A DNA stretch of 64,000 nucleotides. Origin: Plantactinospora endophytica (GTDB taxonomy: Bacteria > Actinomycetota > Actinomycetes > Mycobacteriales > Micromonosporaceae). Shown piece after piece: positions 53,400 to 61,534 of the stretch (within the stretch, counting starts at the first letter, position 1; each line of letters begins with the position of its first letter). The stretch lies in contig NZ_BONW01000005.1 of NCBI RefSeq assembly GCF_016862915.1, positions 248,001 to 312,000 of the forward strand. The letters are read 5' to 3'. Position numbers and translations under genes: made by a program. A model generated the notes under the pieces. It saw only the letters and a list, made by a program, of their open reading frames with translations, was not told the origin of the DNA and did not search any database.

Positions 53400-53510
53400 A
53401 CCCCTACGGTACGGCGGAGATCGTCGGGCGGCTAAGCGCCGGAGGATCGCCGGAAAACAGCGAGAAACCACCGACAAATCACCGCCCGGCAACCGAGTCG
53501 TTGACAGGAC

Positions 53511-54047
53511 ATGCGGACCGCCACCTGGCCGGGCGGGAGTCCACGGCGCCGCCAGCACCGGCCGGTGCTGGCCGAGTTCCGGCTGACCTGGCGGCAGGCG
53601 GTGGTCCGCGGACTGCGCTGGGGCGGGCTGGGCAGCGGTGCGGCGGTCGTGATCGCGGGTGTACTGCCCGGCCACCGGGAGTTCCACGATCTGGCCTGGG
53701 TCGCCGTACTGGCACCGCTGCCGTTGGGGGTGCTGTGCGGTACCGCCGACCGGCTCCGGGCCCGGGTCCGGCTCGACGACGCGGGACTGCGCGGCCGGGC
53801 GTACGGGCCGTACGCCTTCGTGGCCTGGCCTCGGGTGGTCGACGTCCGGGCCGAGCGCCGGCACGGGCATACCGTGGTGGCCGTCTACCTCGGCGACGGT
53901 GCGCCGCTGCGGCTGTACGCCCCGTACGACGGCGGCCCGCTCGACCGGGATCCCCGGTTCGAGCAGAAGCTGCTGCTGATCTGCCAGGTCTGGGAGGCGC
54001 ACCGGCACGGCAGCAGCCGGGAACCCGAGACCCGACCCCTGTCGTGA
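53511..54047 (+). CDS. PH-domain-like membrane protein, hypothetical
   Basis: A 178-residue protein with a basic N-terminus, two transmembrane segments (about residues 36-53 and 63-80), then a soluble beta-rich domain (VRLDDAGLRGRAYGPYAFVAWPRVVDVRAE, then LRLYAPYDGG) in the style of bacterial PH domains. Such proteins are common in actinobacteria and have no known role. The start is ATG 53511; the ribosome site is weak. It is divergent from msrB. Confidence 0.75.
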   Translation: MRTATWPGGSPRRRQHRPVLAEFRLTWRQAVVRGLRWGGLGSGAAVVIAGVLPGHREFHDLAWVAVLAPLPLGVLCGTADRLRARVRLDDAGLRGRAYGPYAFVAWPRVVDVRAERRHGHTVVAVYLGDGAPLRLYAPYDGGPLDRDPRFEQKLLLICQVWEAHRHGSSREPETRPLS

Positions 54048-54104
54048 GCGCCCGTCGCCCCCGGCCGGCGCCGCTTGGCGGCCGGCCGGGCTCCCGGGGC
54101 GGCT

Positions 54105-54256
54105 TGGCTGCTTGGCTGCGTTTTCGCGCGGCGGCGTGGCGGTGTGGCAGTGTCTCCGCTCGGCTGCTGGGCTGCGTTTCCGCGTGGCGGCGTGGCGGCG
54201 TCTCCGCGTGGCGGCGTGGCAGCGTTCCCGTGTGGCGGCGTCTCCGCGTCGGGTCA
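54105..54256. repeat. Low-complexity repeat array after the PH-like gene
   Basis: Variants of GCGTTTCCGCGTGGCGGCGTGGCG recur about five times, with CTTGGCTGCTTGGCTGCG at the left edge. It fills the spacer up to the promoter of the next gene. Confidence 0.8.
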
Positions 54257-54276
54257 CCTTCGTCGGACCCGTGGCA

Positions 54277-54282
54277 TAGGGT
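54277..54282 (+). promoter_or_regulatory. Putative -10 element for a leaderless polymerase-domain transcript
   Basis: TAGGGT ends exactly six bases before the ATG of the polymerase-domain gene, and no Shine-Dalgarno is present. Confidence 0.5.
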
Positions 54283-54288
54283 CGGCGC

Positions 54289-55320
54289 ATGGCTGGTGGC
54301 AGCGCGAAGGCGAAGCCCGTCGAGGTCGAGGTGGCCGGGCACACGGTACGGCTGAGCAGCCCGGACCGGGTCTACTTCCCCCGTCGCGGGTTCACGAAGA
54401 AGGACATGTTCGACTACTACCTGGCGGTCGGCGACGGGATCATGCGCGCCCTGGGCAACCGGCCGACGGCGTTGCAGCGCTTCCCCGAGGGCATCGAGGG
54501 GGAGATGTTCTACCAGAAGCGGGTGCCGGCCCGGGGCGTACCGCCGTGGATCCAGACCGCGAAGATCCAGTTTCCGAGCGGCCGGAGCGCCGACGAACTC
54601 TGCCCGGCCGACCTGGCGCACGTCGCCTGGGCGGCCCAGATGGGCACCGTCGTCTTCCACCCGTGGCCGGTCCGGGGCGCCGACGTGGACCGCCCCGACG
54701 AGCTGCGCATCGACCTCGACCCGCAGCCCGGCACCGACTTCGCCGACGCGGTGGAGGCGGCCGGCGAGGTGCGCGGCCTCCTCGACGAGCTGGGCGCGAC
54801 CGGCTGGCCGAAGACCTCCGGCGGCCGGGGTGTGCACGTCTACCTGCGGATCGAGCCCCGCTGGACCTTCACCGAGGTACGCCGGGCGGTGATCGCGTTC
54901 GCCCGGGAGGTCGAGCGGCGCCGCCCCGACCTGGTCACCACCTCCTGGTGGAAGGAACAGCGTGGCGAGAAGGTCTTCGTCGACTACAACCAGATGGCCC
55001 GGGACCGCACCATCGCCTGCGCGTACTCGCTGCGGGCCAACGCCCGGGCCACCGTCTCCACCCCGGTCACCTGGGACGAGTTGCCCGACGTGGAGCCGGA
55101 CGACTTCGACCTGAAAACCGTGCCGGAGCGGGTGGCGAAGATCGGTGACCCGCACGCCGGCATCGACGACGCCCCGTGGGACATCACCCCGCTGCTGGAG
55201 TGGGCCGACCGGGACGACCGGGACGGCTCCGGCGACCTGCCCTATCCGCCGGACCACCCGAAGATGCCGGGGGAGCCGAAGCGGGTCCAGCCGTCCCGGG
55301 ACCGCGACCGCAAGGAGTGA
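54289..55320 (+). CDS. Stand-alone LigD-type polymerase/primase domain protein
   Basis: A 343-residue archaeo-eukaryotic primase-superfamily protein like the LigD polymerase module and mycobacterial Prim-PolC relatives. HPWPVRGADVDRPDELRIDLDPQPG contains the paired catalytic Asp residues; WPKTSGGRGVHVYLRI and FVDYNQMARDRTIACAYSLR are further conserved blocks. It would add nucleotides during end joining or base excision repair. Neither ligase nor nuclease domain is attached, and no Ku or ligase gene is in the window. The C-terminus is charged and Pro-rich. Confidence 0.88.
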   Translation: MAGGSAKAKPVEVEVAGHTVRLSSPDRVYFPRRGFTKKDMFDYYLAVGDGIMRALGNRPTALQRFPEGIEGEMFYQKRVPARGVPPWIQTAKIQFPSGRSADELCPADLAHVAWAAQMGTVVFHPWPVRGADVDRPDELRIDLDPQPGTDFADAVEAAGEVRGLLDELGATGWPKTSGGRGVHVYLRIEPRWTFTEVRRAVIAFAREVERRRPDLVTTSWWKEQRGEKVFVDYNQMARDRTIACAYSLRANARATVSTPVTWDELPDVEPDDFDLKTVPERVAKIGDPHAGIDDAPWDITPLLEWADRDDRDGSGDLPYPPDHPKMPGEPKRVQPSRDRDRKE

Positions 55321-55325
55321 GCCGA

Positions 55326-55359
55326 CCCCGGGTGGCGGGCTGGCACCCGCCACCCGGGG
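55326..55359. terminator. Bidirectional hairpin terminator, 14-bp perfect stem
   Basis: CCCCGGGTGGCGGG (55326-55339) pairs with CCCGCCACCCGGGG (55346-55359) around CTGGCA. It fills the 45-base convergent spacer between the polymerase-domain gene and the subtilase gene. Confidence 0.85.
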
Positions 55360-55365
55360 GAAGCG

Positions 55366-58300
55366 CTACCGCAGCCGGTACGCCCGCAGCACCGTGCCGC
55401 TCGCCGTGTTGCCGTCGGCGTCGACCACGTACCCCCGCAGCGAGACGTGTCCGGCCCGCTTCGGATGCGTGACGGTGCCGGCGTACCCGCCACCGGGCAG
55501 TGGGCCGGTGGGCACCGGTTGCCAGGTGCGGCCGTCGTCGTACGACACCGACAGCCGGACCGAGCGCACCGGAGCGGTGCCGGCCTGCCCGGTCAGCACC
55601 AGCGGGATCGTCAGTCGACTGCCGGCCCGGGCCGAGTTGTCGATCGCCAGCTCGGGCGCGAACCCGACCGTGCGTAGCGGCAGCTCACCCTGTCGCTGCG
55701 CCGAGGAGCGGAACGTCCACTCCGCCTCGATCCTGCTCGCCAACGGCGTCGGCACGTCGAAGCCGTACCGCAGCCGGTAGGTTTCCGTCTCCTCGCCGAC
55801 CTCCCAGTTGCCGTAGAGGAAGTCGTACGCCCCGAGCAGCGTGTCGCCCCGGTGCAGGGTCAGGCCGTGGTTCTGCATCCCGTACGGCAGCCCGAGGTGC
55901 CCGGCCCCGTCGGAGTAGGTGTCGAACCCGACCCGGATGGTGTTCCCGTCCCGGGTCGCCGCCGCCCAGCCGGGTACCTGCTGGGCCACCGTCAGCGTCG
56001 TCGGGGTGCCGTTCCAGCGCTCCCGGTACTCCCGCCCGGCCCGGTAACCCGGATCGGCCGGGTGCGACCACGAGGTGACGGTGCCGAGCGACGCCGTCGA
56101 CTCCTCGACCACCGTCGACCGCCACCCGACGTTCCCGCCGTAGTACTCGGTACGCCGCAGCGGCGGCACCACCGGCGGCAGCGTCGAGGCCGGCACGAAC
56201 ACGTCACTGTCGACGAGTGGCCGGTTGTACCGGGTCGACGCCACCTCCGGGGCGTTGCGGGCGTACTCGGCGGCGACCGTGGCGAGTTCGCCACTGCGGA
56301 CCCGGCGGACAAAGCCGGTGGGGAAGGCGTCCGGCACCTGCCAGCCCAACTGGTAGACGTCGGTGCCGCCAGGCGGGAGGCCCCGACGTGCCGGACCGGT
56401 GAAGACCGCCTGCACGAAGGTCTCCAGCCCGTCGACTCCGGCCGGGCCGAGGTCGGCGGTCCGGATCGTCCGGGGGTCACCGGAGACCGCGTCGAGGAAC
56501 GTGCCGCCCTCGGCGCGCTGCGCCAGCAGCACCTGCGCGTCGTACGGCACCGCCCGGCCGTCCGGTACCCGGATGTCGACCGGCTTCGCCCGTCGGGCGT
56601 CCAGCACGACCTCCTGGTTGCCGTCGGCCAGCACCCGTGGGTTGGCGAGCAGGCTGACGGTGCCGTCCGACTCGACCAGGGCGGCGGTGACCGCCCAGGT
56701 GCTGTTCAGCGGCACCCGGAAGCTCCGGCTCGACTCGTAGCTGAGATATTCGGTGCCGTTGGCCAGGTTTCGCAGGATCACCACACTGCTGGCCGGGGCG
56801 CCACCGTCGCGCCCGACGGTGGACAGGTGCAGGCTCGCGGCCGGAGACTCCCGGAACACGCTGAACGGCGTCCGCAGGTCCACCCCGGCACTGCTGGCGA
56901 CCAGCCGCCCGACGAACACTCCGTACGCCTCGCCGCCGACCCGCTCGTCCACGGTCACCTCGACGGTGGCCGTACCTCCGGCCGGCACGGTCAGGGTGTT
57001 GGCACCCAGCGTCACCAGCCCGGTCGGGGCGGTGCCGTCGAACGCCAGGTCGAGGACGACCGGCGCCGTACCGGAGTTGTGGTAGGTCACCGTCCGGTCG
57101 GTCGGGGCGTCGGTGAGCGGCCAGTCCAGTGCGCCGAGGCTCAGCGACGGCGGGGTGACGGTGACCGACTGGCCGAGCGCCCGGCCCACCTGCACGTGCC
57201 CGGCCCCCTGGCCGAAGACGTCGGCGCCGGTCAGCGGCTGCGCCGAGGCCATCAGGCTGGCCTTGGTCTGTGCCGCCTTCCAGTCCGGATGTGCCTGGGC
57301 CAGCAGCGCCGCCGCGCCCGCCACGTGCGGGGCGGCCATCGAGGTACCGGTCGCCGAGAAGTACGCCCCGCCGGGCAGTTCGGGCGGGAAGATGCCGGCG
57401 GTGGAGCGGGCCGCCATGATCTCGGTACCGGGTGCGGCGATGTCCGGCTTGACGCCGTAGTCACCGACTCGGGGCCCCGGCAGCGACGACCAGTTCACCT
57501 CGCCCGTCTTGGTCCAGTTCGACACCGACAGCGCGGCGTCCGCCGTCGACGGCGAGGCCACCCGGTACGGCGACCACCCGTCCGCGTTGCCGGCGGCGAT
57601 CACGAACAGCGTGCCGTACTCGGCGGTCAGGTCGTTGACCGCCGCCTCCAGCGGGTCGATGCCGGGTTCGTCGGTCCCGCCGAGGCTCATGTTGACGACC
57701 TTGGCGCCGGATTCCGCCGCCCACTGCATCCCGGCGAGTACCGCAGAGTCGGGGCAGACGCCCCGGCCGTCCGGCGTGCGGTAGCAGACCTTGCCGTCCA
57801 GCAGCGACGCTCCGGGCGCGACGCCCCGGTACCGCCCGTCGGACGCGGCACCACTGCCCGCGATCGTGCTCGACACGTGCGTGCCGTGTCCGGAGACGTC
57901 CGCCGCGCTCTCGAACTCGGAAACGAAGTTCTGCCGGGCCAGCACCCGGCCGGCGAGGTCCGGATGGTTGTCGTCGATCCCGGTGTCCAGCACCGCCACC
58001 TTGACTCCGGTGCCGTCGTAACCGGCCGCCCACGCCTCCGGCGCACCGGTACGCGGCACACTCACGTCCAGTGTGGAGCGACGTACCCCGTCCAGCCAGA
58101 TCTTGCCGGCGGACAGTGACGTGCGGGTGGTCTGCCAGGTCCGGGCCAGGTCGGCCACCGGGACCTTGGTGGCGAAGCCGTCCACCGCGTCGAGTTCGGG
58201 ACTGGCGGCCAGGCCGCGCACCCGGGCCGCGTCCGAGACCAGCAGTCGCAGGTGGGACTGCCGGTCCAGGTCCGCGTCGAGCAGCGCGGTCACGTTGAAC

Positions 58301-58647
58301 AGCCGCTCGTCGAGCCGGTCGGCCGCGAGCAGCGGCAGCGCATCCGAGGGTACGACGTAGTGCGCCTTCGCCCGCTGGAAGCGGATGAAGTGCACGCCGG
58401 CCCGGGGCGCGACGGCGATGCTTTGGCCGTGCACGGTGACCCGGTCGCCGGTGAACAGCGTGACGACGCGGCTGGTCGCGTTCTCCCGCTCGGGGTTCTC
58501 CCGGTTGGGATTCGACTGCGCCGAGGCGGTCGGACCCGTGGGTGCGGGTCGAGGCTCGGCGGACGCGCCGACGGGGGTGGTGCCGACGAGTCCGGCTGCC
58601 AACATCAGGGCAGCCGCGGCAGACGCCAGAAAGTGGCGTTGTCGCAT
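55366..58647 (-). CDS. Large secreted S8 family serine peptidase (subtilase)
   Basis: A 1093-residue secreted protease. A signal peptide (about 1-30) and a propeptide-like region precede the S8 domain with catalytic Asp221 (VAVLDTGID), His254 (SGHGTHV), oxyanion Asn354 (AAGNADG) and Ser436 (GTSMAAP). A long beta-rich C-terminal half follows, with DUF1034-like and immunoglobulin-like segments probably used for substrate or wall binding. ATG 58647 has GGAGAA upstream; the extension to 58848 is not conserved. It probably matures outside the cell and degrades external protein. Confidence 0.94.
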   Translation of the reverse strand: MRQRHFLASAAAALMLAAGLVGTTPVGASAEPRPAPTGPTASAQSNPNRENPERENATSRVVTLFTGDRVTVHGQSIAVAPRAGVHFIRFQRAKAHYVVPSDALPLLAADRLDERLFNVTALLDADLDRQSHLRLLVSDAARVRGLAASPELDAVDGFATKVPVADLARTWQTTRTSLSAGKIWLDGVRRSTLDVSVPRTGAPEAWAAGYDGTGVKVAVLDTGIDDNHPDLAGRVLARQNFVSEFESAADVSGHGTHVSSTIAGSGAASDGRYRGVAPGASLLDGKVCYRTPDGRGVCPDSAVLAGMQWAAESGAKVVNMSLGGTDEPGIDPLEAAVNDLTAEYGTLFVIAAGNADGWSPYRVASPSTADAALSVSNWTKTGEVNWSSLPGPRVGDYGVKPDIAAPGTEIMAARSTAGIFPPELPGGAYFSATGTSMAAPHVAGAAALLAQAHPDWKAAQTKASLMASAQPLTGADVFGQGAGHVQVGRALGQSVTVTPPSLSLGALDWPLTDAPTDRTVTYHNSGTAPVVLDLAFDGTAPTGLVTLGANTLTVPAGGTATVEVTVDERVGGEAYGVFVGRLVASSAGVDLRTPFSVFRESPAASLHLSTVGRDGGAPASSVVILRNLANGTEYLSYESSRSFRVPLNSTWAVTAALVESDGTVSLLANPRVLADGNQEVVLDARRAKPVDIRVPDGRAVPYDAQVLLAQRAEGGTFLDAVSGDPRTIRTADLGPAGVDGLETFVQAVFTGPARRGLPPGGTDVYQLGWQVPDAFPTGFVRRVRSGELATVAAEYARNAPEVASTRYNRPLVDSDVFVPASTLPPVVPPLRRTEYYGGNVGWRSTVVEESTASLGTVTSWSHPADPGYRAGREYRERWNGTPTTLTVAQQVPGWAAATRDGNTIRVGFDTYSDGAGHLGLPYGMQNHGLTLHRGDTLLGAYDFLYGNWEVGEETETYRLRYGFDVPTPLASRIEAEWTFRSSAQRQGELPLRTVGFAPELAIDNSARAGSRLTIPLVLTGQAGTAPVRSVRLSVSYDDGRTWQPVPTGPLPGGGYAGTVTHPKRAGHVSLRGYVVDADGNTASGTVLRAYRLR

Positions 58648-58880
58648 GGGGTTCTCCAATTCGGACGACAGGCCGAAGGCCACGGCGTCGTCGCCGTGGC
58701 CTCCGGTCCGGGTTGGCGATCCCCCGAGGCTCGCCAGCCGGTGTTTCGAAGTTACGAACCGTCGATAGCCGTCGAATTTCGGGAGCGTTCCCAAGCAGTG
58801 TTCTCGCAGCTCATGCCGCTTTCCGGAATCCTGTGACCTCCGTCGCACAGGTTCGTCCGGCCGTGGTCATGCCGCACGGG

Positions 58881-59768
58881 TCACGGCCGGCTTCCGGAGG
58901 GCTTGCGGAACTGCTCGATCATCGCGGCGTAGTCGCTGCCGCCGTGCCCGTCGGCCACCGCCCGGCCGGCCAGCGCCTTGACCAGCCTCGGCAGGTCGGC
59001 GTTGACGCCGACGGACTCGCTCTCGCGCACGAGGTGCTCCATCGTTCCCAGGTGGGTGTCGATGGTCGCGTCCCGGGCCGCGTAGTCGCCCTTGTCGATC
59101 TGCCGCGCCAGGTCGGGCAGCCAGCCGTTCACCGTCCCGATCAGCGGACCGGCGATCGAGGCGAACGTCGAGGCGGGCACGCCCGCCGTACCGACCAGCG
59201 CGGCACCCTGAAGGAAGCTGTTCGCTACGCCCCACATCGCGCCGAGCAGCGCCACGTCGTGCAGCGACGACAGTCCATAATCCGCACCGAGGTACGTCGT
59301 CCCGGCACCGAGCACCCGCAGGGTCGACTCGTGCCGGTCGAAGACCGCCTGCGGCCCGCTGTAGAAGACGGTCGCCTCAGCCGTGCCGATGGCCGGCGGG
59401 ACGGCCATGATCGCCCCGTCGAGATAGCCGCCGCGCTGGGTCACCCACTCGGCGGTCTGCCTGGCCGCCTCCGAGGTGCCCGAGGTCAGGTTCACCAGAA
59501 CCCGACCGTCGAGCGCGTCGCCCAACGGGTCGAGGAGTTCGTGTACGGCGTCGTAGTTCGAGACGCAGACGACCACCAGCGGGCTGGCCGCGACCGCGTC
59601 GGCGGGGGAGTCGGCGAGTCGGGCGCCCTGTGCGACGAGTTCGGTGGCCTTGGCGGCGGTGCGGTTCCACACGGTCGTGGGGTGTCCGTTGCGTAGGAAA
59701 GTGCTGGCCAGCGCCTGGCCCATCAGGCCGAGGCCGACGACGGTTACCGGAGTCGTATCGGTGGTCAT
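58881..59768 (-). CDS. NAD(P)-dependent imine-reductase-like dehydrogenase
   Basis: A 295-residue beta-hydroxyacid-dehydrogenase-type enzyme. The N-terminal Rossmann domain has VVGLGLMGQALASTFLRNGH and WNRTAAKA (NADPH-type Arg/Thr). LDGAIMAVPPAIGTAEATVFYSG and SLHDVALLGAMWG, in the interdomain helix, match actinobacterial imine reductases. ATG 59768 is used; a frame extends to 59864 across the promoter. Substrates of natural imine reductases are largely unknown. It is divergent from a MerR regulator that probably controls it. Confidence 0.86.
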   Translation of the reverse strand: MTTDTTPVTVVGLGLMGQALASTFLRNGHPTTVWNRTAAKATELVAQGARLADSPADAVAASPLVVVCVSNYDAVHELLDPLGDALDGRVLVNLTSGTSEAARQTAEWVTQRGGYLDGAIMAVPPAIGTAEATVFYSGPQAVFDRHESTLRVLGAGTTYLGADYGLSSLHDVALLGAMWGVANSFLQGAALVGTAGVPASTFASIAGPLIGTVNGWLPDLARQIDKGDYAARDATIDTHLGTMEHLVRESESVGVNADLPRLVKALAGRAVADGHGGSDYAAMIEQFRKPSGSRP

Positions 59769-59784
59769 GACAGAATCCTCAACG

Positions 59785-59800
59785 TTCACACCGATATGAA
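59785..59800. promoter_or_regulatory. MerR-type operator in the spacer of the imine reductase promoter
   Basis: TTCACACCGATATGAA has six-base arms (TTCACA/TATGAA, one mismatch). On the minus strand it lies between TTGACC (59801-59806) and a weak GAGGAT (59775-59780), a 20-base spacing typical of MerR-activated promoters. Confidence 0.55.
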
Positions 59801-59819
59801 GGTCAAGGAGGCCGGGGCA

Positions 59820-60227
59820 ATGCTGATCGGAGAGTTGAGCCGGCAGACCGGGGTCAACACGCACCAGTTGCGCTACTACGAGGCCCAGGGCCTGCTCGAA
59901 CCCACTCGGGCGAGCAGCGGCTACCGGGAGTACGGCACCGACGATGTGGTGACCGTCACCCAGATCAGACGACTACTCGAAGCCGGACTGTCCACGCAGG
60001 AGATCGGGATCCTGTTGCCGTGCGCGACCGGTACGGCCCCCGACCTCGAACCCTGCCCGGAACTGCTGGACATGCTGCGCGCCCGCCTGCACGGGCTGGA
60101 CGAGCGCATCGACACGCTCACCCGGTCCCGCGAGGCCCTGGTCGACTACATCGAGATCACCGAGAAGCGGATGTCCGAGTACGTCCACAAGTACGACCCC
60201 TGCCCCTCGGAGTCGACTGCGGAGTGA
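59820..60227 (+). CDS. MerR-family transcriptional regulator
   Basis: A 135-residue regulator. The N-terminal winged helix reads MLIGELSRQTGVNTHQLRYYEAQGLLEP and is followed by GYREYGTDDV and a long dimerisation helix (DMLRARLHGLDERIDTLTRSREALVDYI). Two Cys (PCATG and PCPELL) plus a C-terminal CP give a possible effector site but no clear metal motif. AAGGAGG precedes ATG 59820, so this start is preferred over ATG 59796, which would overlap the operator. It probably activates the divergent imine reductase gene. Confidence 0.9.
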   Translation: MLIGELSRQTGVNTHQLRYYEAQGLLEPTRASSGYREYGTDDVVTVTQIRRLLEAGLSTQEIGILLPCATGTAPDLEPCPELLDMLRARLHGLDERIDTLTRSREALVDYIEITEKRMSEYVHKYDPCPSESTAE

Positions 60228-60293
60228 CCGCGTTGTCGGCGGCGAGGTAGGCAGGCGTGCCGGTCGGGCGAGCGAGGCTGGCCCGTGCGAGGG

Positions 60294-60770
60294 TCAGAGC
60301 GACAGTTTCATGCCTTCGTGGCTGGCTTGGAAGCCCAGTGAGGCATAGAAACGGTGTGCTGCCGTACGCCGCTTGTCGGTGGTCAACTGGACGAGTCGGC
60401 AGCCGCGTTCCCGGGCCTGGTGCACCGCCCAGTCCATCATCCGGCGGCCGATTCCCTCGCCGCGCAGGTCGGAGCGGACCCGGACCGCCTCGATCTGCAT
60501 CCGTTCGGCGCCGCGCCGGCTCAGTCCCGGAATAAAGGTGAGCTGCATCGTGCCGACCGGTTCGCCGTCGAGTTCGACGACGATCAGCTCGTTTCGCGGG
60601 TCGGCGTCGACCGCCTCGAAACCGGCCCAGTAGGCGGCGTCGACCTCCTCGCCCGTCCGTTCCGCCGGCTGTGCCTGTTCTCGCGCGGCGGCCACCTCGT
60701 CGTCGAGCAGCATCGCCACGATCGCCGGTACGTCCGCCCGACATGCCACCCGGAAGATCAGCTCACTCAT
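60294..60770 (-). CDS. GNAT family N-acetyltransferase
   Basis: A 158-residue acetyltransferase: ELIVVELDGEPVGTMQLTFIPGLS, the acetyl-CoA loop RSDLRGEGIGRRMMDWAV and the C-terminal LTTDKRRTAAHRFYASLGF. The substrate is unknown. ATG 60770 begins the conserved part; a frame to 60797 is in-frame but adds nothing conserved. It is convergent with the merR gene, with 66 featureless bases between. Confidence 0.88.
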   Translation of the reverse strand: MSELIFRVACRADVPAIVAMLLDDEVAAAREQAQPAERTGEEVDAAYWAGFEAVDADPRNELIVVELDGEPVGTMQLTFIPGLSRRGAERMQIEAVRVRSDLRGEGIGRRMMDWAVHQARERGCRLVQLTTDKRRTAAHRFYASLGFQASHEGMKLSL

Positions 60771-60834
60771 GCCGCCAGCCTGGCACACGGACAGCAATCA
60801 GCCTGGGCGGGAGCCGCCGGCCGCCCGGATGTCG

Positions 60835-61467
60835 TCACGTCCCGTCAGCGGTCAACTGAGCGCGCAGGGTCTCGGTCACCCAGCGCTCCCAGCGCTGGGG
60901 CGACCAACCCCGGTCGCGGACGAACACGAGGTAGAGCTCGGGACTGAGCAGCCCGAACAGTACGTCGGCGGCCTCCCCGGCCGACAGGCCGGCGCGGGCG
61001 TCCGGCTTGGTCACCAGCGCGTCGGCGGCGGTGGCGTAGACGGTGAACCGGGGGTCGGCGTCGGGTCGCCAGAGCTGGGCGACCTCCGGCTCGATCATCG
61101 CGGCCGTCCGCAGCACCTCGGCGATCGGGGCGATCCGTTCGAGGATGCCGCGCGCGCCGGGGACGAGTTCCCGGAGCTGGCCGTCGACGGTGTCGGCGGC
61201 GATGGCCCGGCGGAACCAGGGGCGGTCCATCGTCGCCACCGGCTCGTCGTCACCCGCGATCGTGACGTCGCCCAGTTCCTTGAGCACGCTCCGCTTGTTG
61301 CCGAACGTGAAGTAGATGGTCTGTACCGCGACTCCGGCCCGGTCGGCGATGTCCTGGAGGGTCGTCGCGCCGTAGCCACGTTCGACGAACAGCTCGCGGG
61401 CCGCCTCGACGATCTTCCGTCGGGTCTGCCTGGCCCGGTCGGCGCGCTTGCCCTTGACTTCGGTCAC
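60835..61467 (-). CDS. TetR-family transcriptional regulator
   Basis: A 210-residue repressor. The N-terminal helix-turn-helix covers about residues 15-60 (IVEAARELFVERGYGATTLQDIADRAGVAVQTIYFTFGNK), and a variable helical ligand domain follows. GTG 61467 is preceded six bases earlier by TAAGCT, indicating a leaderless transcript. It is divergent from a methyltransferase gene, and an inverted-repeat array between them is the likely operator, so it probably represses both itself and the methyltransferase. Confidence 0.92.
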   Translation of the reverse strand: MTEVKGKRADRARQTRRKIVEAARELFVERGYGATTLQDIADRAGVAVQTIYFTFGNKRSVLKELGDVTIAGDDEPVATMDRPWFRRAIAADTVDGQLRELVPGARGILERIAPIAEVLRTAAMIEPEVAQLWRPDADPRFTVYATAADALVTKPDARAGLSAGEAADVLFGLLSPELYLVFVRDRGWSPQRWERWVTETLRAQLTADGT

Positions 61468-61482
61468 CGCTGTAGCTTATAT

Positions 61483-61512
61483 CTAGAGTCGAACTCTAGA
61501 GTCAAGCTCTAG
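61483..61512. promoter_or_regulatory. TetR operator array with overlapping inverted repeats
   Basis: CTAGAGT-CGA-ACTCTAG (61483-61499) is a perfect seven-base dyad; its right arm forms the ten-base palindrome ACTCTAGAGT (61493-61502); a further CTCTAG arm ends at 61512. It sits immediately upstream of the putative leaderless tetR -10. Confidence 0.75.
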
Positions 61513-61534
61513 TGAATCTGAGTGAGGGGTCAAG

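Noticed and set aside
54105-54256. A CRISPR-like array after the PH-domain gene
   Set aside because: Units are contiguous and degenerate with no unique spacers, and no cas genes are present; it is a low-complexity tandem repeat.
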